From a virus, in IMG/VR virus record IMGVR_UViG_3300042691_030319, positions 1 through 27,724 of that record: DNA of 27,724 bases. One strand, 5' to 3'. Position numbers and translations under genes: made by a program. Below the pieces are notes generated by a model. The model ran no database searches and was not told the DNA's origin. It saw nothing but the letters and a program-made list of their open reading frames with translations. Positions 1-6,439 of the stretch are shown here, in pieces. The first letter of the stretch is position 1; each line of letters opens with the position of its first letter.

Positions 1-2
1 CG

Positions 3-83
3 GCACCCGACCGCTGGTACATCCACAAGCGCGACATCCTCGCCATCCTCAACGGCACCGAGCGGAAGGGAGGGAAGCGATGA
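3..83 (+). CDS. C-terminal fragment of an excisionase-like helix-turn-helix protein (5' end outside window)
   Basis: An open frame enters from the left edge and stops with TGA at 81-83, giving 26 visible residues that begin APDRWYIHKRDILAIL. The run 'RWYIHKRDILAILNG' resembles the end of MerR/excisionase-type DNA-binding domains (helix_turn_helix_17), where an Arg-Trp/Tyr wing precedes a helix reading roughly 'r.dl.a.l.g'. Such proteins in phages are directionality factors or small transcription regulators. The stop overlaps the ATG of the next gene in an ATGA arrangement, which points to translational coupling. The N-terminal recognition helix is outside the window, so the family call rests on the wing and last helix only. 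Confidence 0.5.
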   Translation, partial: APDRWYIHKRDILAILNGTERKGGKR

Positions 84-445
84 GAACTCCATACCAGCAC
101 GGCTACGAAGACGCCCTTGATCGTGGATGGAACGCAAGCGGACAAGCCGATGAGCCCGGCGCGTACGAATACTCGAAGGGGTACGCCGCTGGTCAGTTGG
201 AACTCAGCAAAAGAACCCCGTTGGAATCCCGCATCCGCACCCTCGAAGCCGAACTGGATGAGCAAGCCGAACTCATCCGGGACTTAGAAAAATCGCTCGA
301 CCAGGCACGCGTGGACGCGATGGTGTTGGCGGCGGAGGTCTGGGCGTGGCGGACACATCACGAATCGGAAGACGACAACCGCATGGGCTATGACGAGTAC
401 GACGTGACAAACGCCTCCGGTGCCCTCGAAAGGAACAAGCCATGA
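80..445 (+). CDS. Hypothetical coiled-coil protein, 121 aa
   Basis: No family is recognised. The first 45 residues are rich in Gly, Tyr and acidic residues and contain two similar segments (HGYEDAL and YSKGYAAG), like small phage proteins that repeat a 'GY..G' element. Residues about 47-90 form a likely coiled coil with regular Leu/Ile spacing (LESRIRTLEAELDEQAELI). The tail is acidic and then ends with a short basic tip. The ATG overlaps the stop of the upstream HTH fragment and its own stop overlaps the next ATG, so it sits inside a coupled operon. A GGGAGGGAAG stretch just upstream serves as SD. Function unknown. Confidence 0.65.
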   Translation: MRTPYQHGYEDALDRGWNASGQADEPGAYEYSKGYAAGQLELSKRTPLESRIRTLEAELDEQAELIRDLEKSLDQARVDAMVLAAEVWAWRTHHESEDDNRMGYDEYDVTNASGALERNKP

Positions 446-546
446 CATTCACCGACGCAGACCACGCGAAGGCGGTGGAGTTGTACAAAACGTACAAAAA
501 GCACGGAACGACGGCGGCGGTGGATGGGATGGATGCTGTCCCATAA
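442..546 (+). CDS. Short HTH-like peptide, 34 aa, possibly a truncated DNA-binding protein
   Basis: The frame starts at an ATG that overlaps the preceding TGA (ATGA) and stops with TAA at 544-546. The peptide begins MTFTDADHAKAVELYKTYKK. The stretch 'AVELYKTYKKHGTTAAVDGM' looks like helix 1 and the turn of a HTH domain of the kind that starts small phage regulators, but the recognition helix that should follow is missing. The stop lies inside a perfect dyad (537-555). Either this is a genuine mini-protein or an HTH gene cut short by an insertion, deletion or frameshift. Two tandem 9-base units (TACAAAACG/TACAAAAAG) inside it also create a 6-base inverted repeat at 481-497. Confidence 0.45.
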   Translation: MTFTDADHAKAVELYKTYKKHGTTAAVDGMDAVP

Positions 547-555
547 TCAGGGACA
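537..555. repeat. Perfect dyad TGTCCC-N7-GGGACA
   Basis: TGTCCC at 537-542 is mirrored by GGGACA at 550-555 with a 7-base spacer. It overlaps the stop codon of the 34-aa frame and lies about 30 bases before the next start. It could be a protein-binding operator, an RNA stem-loop, or the scar of an element end. There is no T-run after it, so it is not an intrinsic terminator. Confidence 0.5.
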
Positions 556-564
556 CTATCACCT

Positions 565-586
565 ATCTGTAGAGGGAACTACAGAT
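565..586 (+). promoter_or_regulatory. Translation-initiation hairpin with the ribosome binding site in its loop
   Basis: ATCTGTAG (565-572) pairs perfectly with CTACAGAT (579-586) around the loop AGGGAA. The loop is the purine-rich SD of the gene whose ATG begins at 585, and the first two bases of that ATG lie in the 3' arm. In RNA the SD would be displayed in a hexaloop while the start codon is partly paired. This would set, or allow control of, translation of the downstream gene. Confidence 0.6.
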
Positions 587-1244
587 GGGCAAGCGGAAGA
601 AACGCAACGCGAAGAAACCGTTTAGCCCGTCCAAAGGGGGGGATGGGGGGGTTCTCCCAAAGGTGCGCGTAGAACTCGGCACCGACACGACAATCGCAAG
701 GAACGCGAACAGTCGGCGCGCCATGACCTGTGTACCACGTGACGATTGGGGTACACTGAAACCAACGAAAGACCCGTACGACAGATCGCACAGCACTAGG
801 GACGGTGCAATGCTGATACCCGCAGGGGTAACAGTCCGAGGCGTGGACAAGCCCGCACCAGGCTTGGACGCTAAACCGCGTCTCTACCCAGCGTGCTACA
901 TCACATCCGCCGGGTACTCGTTTGAGACAGCCGAAGAAAAACTCGCCGAACGCCGCAAGCGCATGGAAGGCTGGGCACCGCGTGAACTTGCCGCGCCCGT
1001 TTCCATGTCGGCACACGTCAAGGAAACGCTGTTCCGCATGGAACGGACGATGGACGCAGCACCGGGTTCAACTCACCGGGAGCGCGTTCGAGCCGCAGAA
1101 GCCAAGCGAAAGCTGCGGAAGTGCATCAGCCCCGGCGACGACCGAACCACAGAAGAACGCGCGAATGATGCTGTCGCTGACGAATGGGCGTCCGCTCGTG
1201 GTGTCGATCTGTCGGCGCGGCCCGGAGGGGGCGGCGGTGACTGA
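585..1244 (+). CDS. Hypothetical basic protein, 219 aa
   Basis: No family is recognised. The N-terminus is very basic (MGKRKKRNAKKP), followed by a Gly-rich stretch encoded by two G7 runs (636-651). Residues about 110-135 and 155-190 are charged helices (AEEKLAERRKRMEGW; RERVRAAEAKRKLRKC), and the C-terminus is Gly-rich. The charge pattern suggests nucleic-acid binding, but that is inference. The start is supported by the AGGGAA SD held in the loop of the hairpin at 565-586. The 3' end overlaps the GTG of the next gene by 8 bases. Because of the homopolymer runs, the reading frame near codons 17-23 is vulnerable to slippage or to sequencing error. Confidence 0.6.
   Translation: MGKRKKRNAKKPFSPSKGGDGGVLPKVRVELGTDTTIARNANSRRAMTCVPRDDWGTLKPTKDPYDRSHSTRDGAMLIPAGVTVRGVDKPAPGLDAKPRLYPACYITSAGYSFETAEEKLAERRKRMEGWAPRELAAPVSMSAHVKETLFRMERTMDAAPGSTHRERVRAAEAKRKLRKCISPGDDRTTEERANDAVADEWASARGVDLSARPGGGGGD
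636..651 (+). repeat. Double G7 homopolymer tract (slippage-prone, potential G-quadruplex)
   Basis: GGGGGGGATGGGGGGG lies 50 bases inside the 219-aa gene. Each run has seven G, separated only by AT. It fits the G3+N1-7 pattern for an intramolecular G-quadruplex on the coding strand and mRNA. A one-base change in either run would shift the frame after about codon 20. Confidence 0.8.
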
Positions 1245-1479
1245 CGAAATCCCCATTGAAACAGCCGAATTCGGCGTGTTCGTCGCTGCCGGTGGAAACA
1301 AAAAAGTAGCCTCGGCCCTCACACACGCGATCGTCTCCCAAGAACCGCTCCGCATGTGCGCCCGCAAGTACGGCGTGCCCGTGCAGACGTTGCACAACGC
1401 CCGAAAGCGGCTCCGTCGCCTCGGTGATTCGTACCGCCAGTGGCGCGCGGAGCAGGTCGAAGCCGAGAACTGGAACTAA
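1237..1479 (+). CDS. Small helix-turn-helix DNA-binding protein, 80 aa
   Basis: I place the start at GTG 1237. It follows a strong purine-rich SD (GGAGGGGGCGG, 1224-1234) and overlaps the upstream TGA, whereas longer frames run through the upstream gene. The protein reads MTDEIPIETAEFGVFVAAGG at the start. Residues about 38-66 contain a convincing HTH: 'PLRMCARKYGVPVQTLHNAR', where 'CARKYGVP' is the turn and 'VQTLHNARKRLR' the recognition helix. This matches Psq/HTH_7-like small phage regulators. The C-terminal tail is Trp- and Glu-rich. It may regulate this operon or act in packaging-site recognition; only DNA binding is supported by sequence. Confidence 0.6.
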   Translation: MTDEIPIETAEFGVFVAAGGNKKVASALTHAIVSQEPLRMCARKYGVPVQTLHNARKRLRRLGDSYRQWRAEQVEAENWN

Positions 1480-1565
1480 TCGCCGGACTGCGGAATCCAC
1501 CTAGTCAGGGACCGTATTCAGTCCGCCGCGTACCCATGCCTAACCGCTCGGGTGCGTTTTCAACT

Positions 1566-2345
1566 ATGACGCAGAACATCCGCCAAGCCCTCATCCGCGT
1601 AGGAATCGGCCTCGTTGCCGCCGTGTTCCTTATCGCGTTGGTGTTTTTGACGGGGTGTGCTTCACAATCCACCGCTGTGGTGAAAGCTCCCACCGTGCAG
1701 GGCGTGGGCGACGACATCAAGGGCCGTGCTGCCAACCAGATCAATGCCACGGAAGCGATCGACAAGCAGGCACAGGCCGCGAGCGACCGCGCCCCCGACG
1801 AAGCCGCCGCGATTGCTGCCAAGTCTCAGGAAATCCGCGACGACGCGCACGCGATACACCGGCTTGCCGGGACGCTTCGGGCCGCACAGGCCGACATCGA
1901 CCGCCTGGCACGCGAGAACGCAAGCCTCAAGTCTGACCGCGACCGGCTACAGAACCGCGTGCTGGGGCTGTCCGCCGTCGTCTGCGTGATCGGGCTGGGT
2001 GTGACCATCGCCCTGTTCCTGTTCGGCAAGCTGCCCAACCTCACGCTGTCCGCGATCTTCGCGTGCACCCTCGTGAGCATCCTCGTGTTCGATTGGCTTC
2101 TGGCCTACGCATGGTGGATCGGCGCCCTGTCCGTTGGTGCCGCTGTCGCCTACTTCGTCTACCTCGTGTGGATCAAGAACAAGAGCCTCCGCGAAGTCAT
2201 GCAGACCGTCGACGAAGCCCGCAAGGAAGGGGCGATCGTGTGGGAGAAGTTCACCCCCATCGCCAACCGCGTGCAGGATCGCGTCACGCGGGCGGTGATT
2301 GACGCCGAGCAGTACGCGAAGAAGAAGCTGGGAGCCAAGGCGTGA
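1566..2345 (+). CDS. Lipoprotein with coiled coil and further membrane segments, 259 aa
   Basis: The chosen start, ATG 1566, gives a canonical lipoprotein signal: Arg-containing n-region, hydrophobic run, and lipobox L-T-G-C with the lipidated Cys at residue 31. Upstream in-frame starts exist (1536, 1440) but put the signal far from the N-terminus. Residues about 45-130 are Ala/Asp/Gln-rich helix, likely coiled coil, ending SDRDRLQNRV. Two or three further hydrophobic segments follow (about 132-154 and 159-200). The C-terminus is a charged helix ending KKKLGAKA. A lipid anchor plus later transmembrane helices is unusual for a phage protein. It could be a membrane-remodelling, superinfection-exclusion or lysis (spanin/holin-like) protein. 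It overlaps the next membrane gene by GTGA, suggesting a pair. The SD is weak. Confidence 0.6.
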   Translation: MTQNIRQALIRVGIGLVAAVFLIALVFLTGCASQSTAVVKAPTVQGVGDDIKGRAANQINATEAIDKQAQAASDRAPDEAAAIAAKSQEIRDDAHAIHRLAGTLRAAQADIDRLARENASLKSDRDRLQNRVLGLSAVVCVIGLGVTIALFLFGKLPNLTLSAIFACTLVSILVFDWLLAYAWWIGALSVGAAVAYFVYLVWIKNKSLREVMQTVDEARKEGAIVWEKFTPIANRVQDRVTRAVIDAEQYAKKKLGAKA

Positions 2346-2698
2346 GCGACCCAGTATCCAGCAAGTCAGTAACAACCCGCCTCTTCAACGAATGGAAGCT
2401 GCTTGGCGTGGTGGTGGTCTGGATCGTGACCCATGCCGTTGCGATTGCAGCCGCGTGGTACGAAATCAAGGCCCAGGCACTTCGGGCCGAGACGACCGCC
2501 AAGTCCGCCCTCGCCATTACCGCACGGCTGGAAAAGAACTCGGCAACCAAATCCGACCTGCTGACGTTGAAGGAACGCGAGGACGCCATTGAGCGTCGGA
2601 TGGACCGCGAGAACGTTAACACGCATGTTCGTCTTGCTGACATCCAGACCCAACTGGCCGAGATTCGATCACTCATCCTCAACAACGCTAAGCGATAG
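2342..2698 (+). CDS. Membrane-anchored coiled-coil protein, 118 aa (holin/lysis-accessory candidate)
   Basis: The GTG start overlaps the TGA of the lipoprotein gene. Residues about 17-41 form one strong transmembrane helix (LLGVVVVWIVTHAVAIAAAW). Residues about 45-115 are a long amphipathic helix with heptad-like Leu/Ile positions (LEKNSATKSDLLTLKERE). One N-terminal membrane helix followed by a coiled coil is seen in several phage holin-associated and Mu/XhlA-like small membrane proteins, though the order is the reverse of XhlA. Its coupling to the lipoprotein suggests they act together at the envelope. No enzyme motif is present. No other holin candidate is obvious in the window, so a lysis role is possible but unproven. 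Confidence 0.55.
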   Translation: MSDPVSSKSVTTRLFNEWKLLGVVVVWIVTHAVAIAAAWYEIKAQALRAETTAKSALAITARLEKNSATKSDLLTLKEREDAIERRMDRENVNTHVRLADIQTQLAEIRSLILNNAKR

Positions 2699-2710
2699 GC
2701 ACATCCGTTC

Positions 2711-2923
2711 ATGCAAACCCGAAAGTTTATTGTCACCGATCGGGCTGAAGTGGGTGGCAACCTCATCGTGCGTCTTGCCCTTGCCACCGATGCCGAAGGG
2801 TTGACGATGAACGCGGGCCTTGTGCGTGCCCCCGGTACTCGCGTGTTTGACGATCCGGCAGACCCGGACGCCGCAGCTTTGACCGTTGGCGCGTTCGTGT
2901 ACTCGGCCCTCACACTTACCTAG
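2711..2923 (+). CDS. Hypothetical small protein, 70 aa
   Basis: No family is recognised. It begins MQTRKFIVTDRAEVGGNLIV and has alternating hydrophobic/polar residues throughout, consistent with a small all-beta domain. It contains a 'VRAPGTRVFDDPADPDAAAL' loop. It lies 12 bases after the membrane protein and 2 bases before the next gene, at the head of a run of four Ala/Thr-rich genes that look structural. There is no clear SD. A minor virion component is a guess from context only. Confidence 0.45.
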   Translation: MQTRKFIVTDRAEVGGNLIVRLALATDAEGLTMNAGLVRAPGTRVFDDPADPDAAALTVGAFVYSALTLT

Positions 2924-2925
2924 CC

Positions 2926-3651
2926 ATGCCTACGGACGTGTTTTACCCCACGGTGGGTTCTCAGCCGGTCGCAGGCGAGGGGCTGCTGATTGAAGGCGCA
3001 GGCGCGACCAACTGGACGAACGTAACGACCAAGTACAACAAGGATTCGGACAGCCTCACGAACGCCGGTTCCTTAACTCAGGGCGCGTCCCTTCCCTACG
3101 CCGCTTGTGTCGATGAGTTTGCCTACACCGATACGATAAGCATTGGCGCGGGCGGGTTCTCGAAGATGTTCCGTCTCGGGACGTGGCTTCGGATTTTAGA
3201 CAATGCCGACGTGTCAACCGTTCTGTCCGCGTCCGCAACCGTCACGGCGGTTGTGTTTGATTTCAGGGTGACTGACGCGGACCTCGGAATAAGCGGCACG
3301 GGCGGACCCGGCGTCAACAGCTACCAGTTCCAGGCCCAGCAACGGAACAGCGGAGGCGCGTTCGGCACTGTTGTCACAAGCACGTCGTTCTTTGATTTCG
3401 GGTCAATCGTTCCGCTCTATTTCTACCGCCCGTCAACCAACTTCGTCAACCTCGCGGCCACGCTGCCAACCACTGCACAACTACGCGACTCGACCTACGC
3501 ACTCAACGCCCGGCTCGGCTTCACCGGAGACGTGTTTGATAACTCGCCCGCGATGGGCTTCAACGGCGTGCGAATGAGCGTGACGTATACCGAGCCGAGC
3601 GGGTTTACCCGCATCCGTCCCGTCCGTAGCCGAAACAATCTGGTCCGCTAA
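2926..3651 (+). CDS. Putative virion/appendage protein, 241 aa
   Basis: The product is rich in Thr, Ser, Gly and Ala with short hydrophobic beta strands and no membrane segment. A central stretch (VTAVVFDFRVTDADLGISGT) and aromatic 'FFDFGSIVPLYFYRP' look like beta-sandwich strands. The C-terminus is basic (TRIRPVRSRNNLVR), an ending unlike the acidic body. The composition is typical of phage surface or fibre proteins. The stop shares its last base with the A of the next ATG (TAATG), so translation is coupled to a similar gene. It starts with ATGCC directly after TAG and lacks an SD. No database family is recognised. Confidence 0.5.
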   Translation: MPTDVFYPTVGSQPVAGEGLLIEGAGATNWTNVTTKYNKDSDSLTNAGSLTQGASLPYAACVDEFAYTDTISIGAGGFSKMFRLGTWLRILDNADVSTVLSASATVTAVVFDFRVTDADLGISGTGGPGVNSYQFQAQQRNSGGAFGTVVTSTSFFDFGSIVPLYFYRPSTNFVNLAATLPTTAQLRDSTYALNARLGFTGDVFDNSPAMGFNGVRMSVTYTEPSGFTRIRPVRSRNNLVR

Positions 3652-4277
3652 TGCCGTCCGCAACCTTCTACGCAACGAACGTGACGGCCTCTGCCTCCGC
3701 GTTCGGCGGCGACGTTGGCGTAGGTGCCACGACGTGGAACGGCACCGAGGGTAACGCGGCGGGTCCGGTGGACACGACGTACGCGACTCCGGCAGCGGCC
3801 AGCACCGAAACCCCCTGGCTCATCAACAACCTTGTCTTTGGCAGTTGGATCAACGAAGCGGACGGGTCTAGCACGATCACTCAGACGATCCCCTCTACGG
3901 CGGTCCTGACAGCCCTCAGCGTCGGCATCTGGGCGTACACCGACGTTGCGGGCATCCTCGCCTACGGGCGCGTGAACTCGGCTGTAACGAACGCCAGCGC
4001 GGGCACACGCGAAGGCGGGTTCAGCCTGTCAACGTCTCCACTGTCTCTGTTGTCAATGAACAGCAGCGGCAACGTCATCTTTGGTAACCGGGCATCGACG
4101 CCCATCGTTACCGCCGACCTTCTCGGGTCCAACTTTCGCATCGTCATGGGCCTGCTGCAATCGGCAGGCACACGCAAGCCGTTCATCGACGCCATGTACA
4201 TCACCGCGACATGGGGCGCGGATGGTTTCCGATCACGCGCAGGCAGGCCAATAGGCATTGCCCGCGCCAGTAGGTGA
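3651..4277 (+). CDS. Putative virion/appendage protein, 208 aa
   Basis: Similar in style to its upstream neighbour: an MPxxxFY start (MPSATFYATNVTASASAFGG versus MPTDVFYPTVGSQPVAGEG), a Thr/Ala/Ser-rich beta body, and a basic Arg-rich C-terminus (FRSRAGRPIGIARASR versus FTRIRPVRSRNNLVR). The shared start, size and tail suggest the two genes are diverged duplicates. Residues about 85-115 include strands VLTALSVGIWAYTDVAGIL. It has no transmembrane helix or catalytic motif. A fibre, decoration or tail-surface role is inferred from composition and position before the terminase genes. Confidence 0.5.
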   Translation: MPSATFYATNVTASASAFGGDVGVGATTWNGTEGNAAGPVDTTYATPAAASTETPWLINNLVFGSWINEADGSSTITQTIPSTAVLTALSVGIWAYTDVAGILAYGRVNSAVTNASAGTREGGFSLSTSPLSLLSMNSSGNVIFGNRASTPIVTADLLGSNFRIVMGLLQSAGTRKPFIDAMYITATWGADGFRSRAGRPIGIARASR

Positions 4278-4287
4278 GAACAACAAC

Positions 4288-4833
4288 ATGCCAGCAACCA
4301 CCAACGGTGGCGCGAACTTCGCCGCCGGTGCCGTCGTTTACCCCGCCAGTGTCAAGGGTATTTGGACGACGTGCCACAACAGCCTGATCGCCACGGCCTC
4401 GACCGCCGCGAACCTTGCCGCCCCGTACAACGCGGCGGACACGAACGCGGTGTGGGTCAAGGTGCCCGACAACTGCACGCGGGCGATCGTTCGCGGCAAG
4501 TGTGCGGTCGCTATCTCGGCTGTCACGACATCGCCGGTTGTGTACTGCTACGCGGTCTACACCAACTCCGAGATTGCGAACGGTGCCGCAGTGCCCAGCG
4601 ATGCGACTTTCCTGCGGGCGGACGCCACGACCCTCGCGGGCACGGGTACGACGCTGACGTTCGCGGCGGCGTCTGGCAACACCCAGCTCAAGGACGGAAC
4701 CTTCCTGTACACCAACCCGTCCAGCTCGTTTGACGTGAGCGGGGCGGCGTACTTCTTGCTCCTCGTGCAAACGGCTGGCGCTGGCCTGACCAACGGCGGC
4801 ACGCCCACTGCCGAAGTGATGTTCCTGAACTAG
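4288..4833 (+). CDS. Putative virion protein, 181 aa
   Basis: The start at ATG 4288 is preferred over an in-frame TTG at 4258 because AGGTGAG lies about 11 bases upstream. The protein begins MPATTNGGANFAAGAVVYPA and is Ala/Thr/Val-rich with many short strands and Cys residues in the first half (CHNSL, NCTRA, GKCAV, YCYAV). It ends 'GGTPTAEVMFLN', with hydrophobic strands before it (AAYFLLLVQTAGAGL). This fits a compact beta-sandwich surface protein. It precedes the candidate small terminase by 2 bases. No family is recognised; a capsid or appendage role is inference. Confidence 0.5.
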   Translation: MPATTNGGANFAAGAVVYPASVKGIWTTCHNSLIATASTAANLAAPYNAADTNAVWVKVPDNCTRAIVRGKCAVAISAVTTSPVVYCYAVYTNSEIANGAAVPSDATFLRADATTLAGTGTTLTFAAASGNTQLKDGTFLYTNPSSSFDVSGAAYFLLLVQTAGAGLTNGGTPTAEVMFLN

Positions 4834-4835
4834 CC

Positions 4836-5138
4836 ATGTCCACAATCAACGGCGGCCTCGGCCAGATGGGAACCCTTTCCCGCGCCGAACGCCTTCTCAA
4901 ATCTGACAAGGTGCTGGCGGACCACTTCGGCCAGACAATCGAGTACGTTCGCGGGGTGCGGGATAACCCGCTGTCGAGCGATAAGGAACGCCTGAAGGCA
5001 TCCGAAATCCTCATCGGCGTTATGGCACGCGGCGACAAGCTGGCGTCTGACATGGCAGCCGAGGAACGCATCGACGGCGGCAAGGCCACGACGAAGGGCG
5101 AGTTGATTATCAACGTCCGATTCGACGACGCGGGCTAA
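4836..5138 (+). CDS. Candidate terminase small subunit, 100 aa
   Basis: It lies directly upstream of the large terminase and overlaps it by one base (TAATG), the normal place for the small subunit, which recognises phage DNA for packaging. Residues about 14-70 are helical and basic/acidic mixed (LSRAERLLKSDKVLADHFGQ; DKERLKASEILIGVMARG), which could hold a short DNA-binding helical bundle. The C-terminus is a beta strand, ELIINVRFDDAG, similar in style to the ends of other small terminases. At 100 residues it is shorter than many family members and shows no textbook HTH, so the call depends mainly on position. Confidence 0.5.
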   Translation: MSTINGGLGQMGTLSRAERLLKSDKVLADHFGQTIEYVRGVRDNPLSSDKERLKASEILIGVMARGDKLASDMAAEERIDGGKATTKGELIINVRFDDAG

Positions 5139-6439
5139 TGGAACACGAGCGCGTCACCGTCAACCTTCCCAAGTTGACGCCGCACCAGCACACGATCTTC
5201 TTTGACGCATCCCGCATCGTTGTCTGTGACGGGTCCACCAAGAGCGGTAAGACGGTATCGGCTCTGACATGGCAGGCGGCACAGTGCTTCGGGACCGGCG
5301 CCGGTAAAGCCCATCTCTGGGTGGCATCCGTCTACCCGCAGGCCAAGATCGCATTCGACCGCATGTGCCGGTGGATGAGCAAGGCGGACCCGACGAAACG
5401 AATCTGGACCGACAATAAGTCGGAACTGTGCATCGCGTTTCACAACGGCTCGCGGTGGTTCTTCAAGGGCAGCGATAACCCAGACAGCATCTACGGTGCC
5501 GACTACTACAGCGTCGTTGTGGACGAGGCCAGCCGTTGCAAGGAAGAAGCCTGGCACGCGGTGCGGTCCACCACGACGGCGACGAAGGGACCAATCAGGA
5601 TCATCGGCAACGTCAAGGGGCGTGCGAACTGGGCGTACAAACTCGGCATGATGGCGAAGCAGGGCACGCCCGGTATCGCCTACTACGTCCGCACCGCAAT
5701 GGACGCCATCGCAGACGGGGTGACAAATCCCGAGGAAGTCGAGGACGCCAAGCGGGTACTGCCCGAACACGTCTTCAAGGAACTCTACCTGTGCGAGCCA
5801 AGCGAGGACGGGGCCAACCCCTTTGGCTTGTCGCACATCCGCGCGTGCATCCGCACGATGTCGTCAAAGCCGCCGGTCTGCTTCGGTGCCGACTTAGGAA
5901 ACGCTCAGGACTACACCGTCATCGTGGGGTTGGATGAGGACGGGGCGACGTGTTTCTTTGAGCGGTGGCACAAGCTGGGTTGGGAACTGACGACGGAGAA
6001 GCTGGCGAAGATCATCGGCGAACTGCCCGCGATGGTGGACGAGGCTGGCGTGGGTTCGCCGGTTGTCGATCGTCTGCGGCGTGTGTGCCCGAATGTCGAA
6101 GGGTTCCAGACCGGCGCGAAGAAACAAATGCTGTTGGAAGGGCTGTGCATGTCCATCCAGCAACGGACGATCGCATACCCCCCGAACAGCCCCGAGTGTC
6201 AGATACAAAGCGAACTGGAAGCGTACGAGTACGAGGTAGGGCGAACGGGCCGCGTGTCGTATTCGGCACCTGCTGGCCTGCACGACGACTGCGTAATAGC
6301 CCTTGCCCTTGCTGCCCTGCGGCATGACCGCGTGAAGGTGGCGGGCCAGATCAAAGTTGAATGGGTGGGACTCGGCAAGGAAGACCGGGACATCTGGGAT
6401 TCCATGTCGGCGGGCGAGTGGGAAGAAAGGCTAGCGTGA
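5138..6439 (+). CDS. terL: Terminase large subunit (packaging ATPase/nuclease), 433 aa
   Basis: This is the motor that pumps DNA into the prohead and cuts it. The ATPase half has Walker A GSTKSGKT at residues 32-39, Walker B hydrophobics plus D129-E130 (VVVDEA), and a coupling motif near IIGNVKG. The nuclease half has an RNase H-like fold: first acidic residue D252 in 'FGADLGNAQDYTV' and the C-terminal pair in 'LHDDCVIALALA' (D383-D384). The length is normal for short TerL proteins. It overlaps the upstream candidate small subunit by one base and the downstream methyltransferase by TGATG. Start ATG 5138 is the only one that keeps the N-terminal 'LTPHQ' segment. Confidence 0.95.
   Translation: MEHERVTVNLPKLTPHQHTIFFDASRIVVCDGSTKSGKTVSALTWQAAQCFGTGAGKAHLWVASVYPQAKIAFDRMCRWMSKADPTKRIWTDNKSELCIAFHNGSRWFFKGSDNPDSIYGADYYSVVVDEASRCKEEAWHAVRSTTTATKGPIRIIGNVKGRANWAYKLGMMAKQGTPGIAYYVRTAMDAIADGVTNPEEVEDAKRVLPEHVFKELYLCEPSEDGANPFGLSHIRACIRTMSSKPPVCFGADLGNAQDYTVIVGLDEDGATCFFERWHKLGWELTTEKLAKIIGELPAMVDEAGVGSPVVDRLRRVCPNVEGFQTGAKKQMLLEGLCMSIQQRTIAYPPNSPECQIQSELEAYEYEVGRTGRVSYSAPAGLHDDCVIALALAALRHDRVKVAGQIKVEWVGLGKEDRDIWDSMSAGEWEERLA

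Noticed and set aside
481-497. Inverted repeat TTGTAC-N5-GTACAA as an operator
   Set aside because: It arises from two near-identical codon blocks (LYK/TYK) inside a coding frame and may be chance.
922-1236. Upstream extension of the small HTH gene into the 219-aa gene
   Set aside because: A GTG at 1237 with a strong SD gives the natural start, and the extension reads as out-of-frame noise.
1484-1525. Inverted repeat CGGACTG/CAGTCCG in the gap before the lipoprotein gene
   Set aside because: A 7-bp stem with a 28-base loop and no T-run is too weak to call.
5135-5836. A 233-codon minus-strand frame opposite terL
   Set aside because: The plus strand has all terminase motifs; the antisense frame has none.
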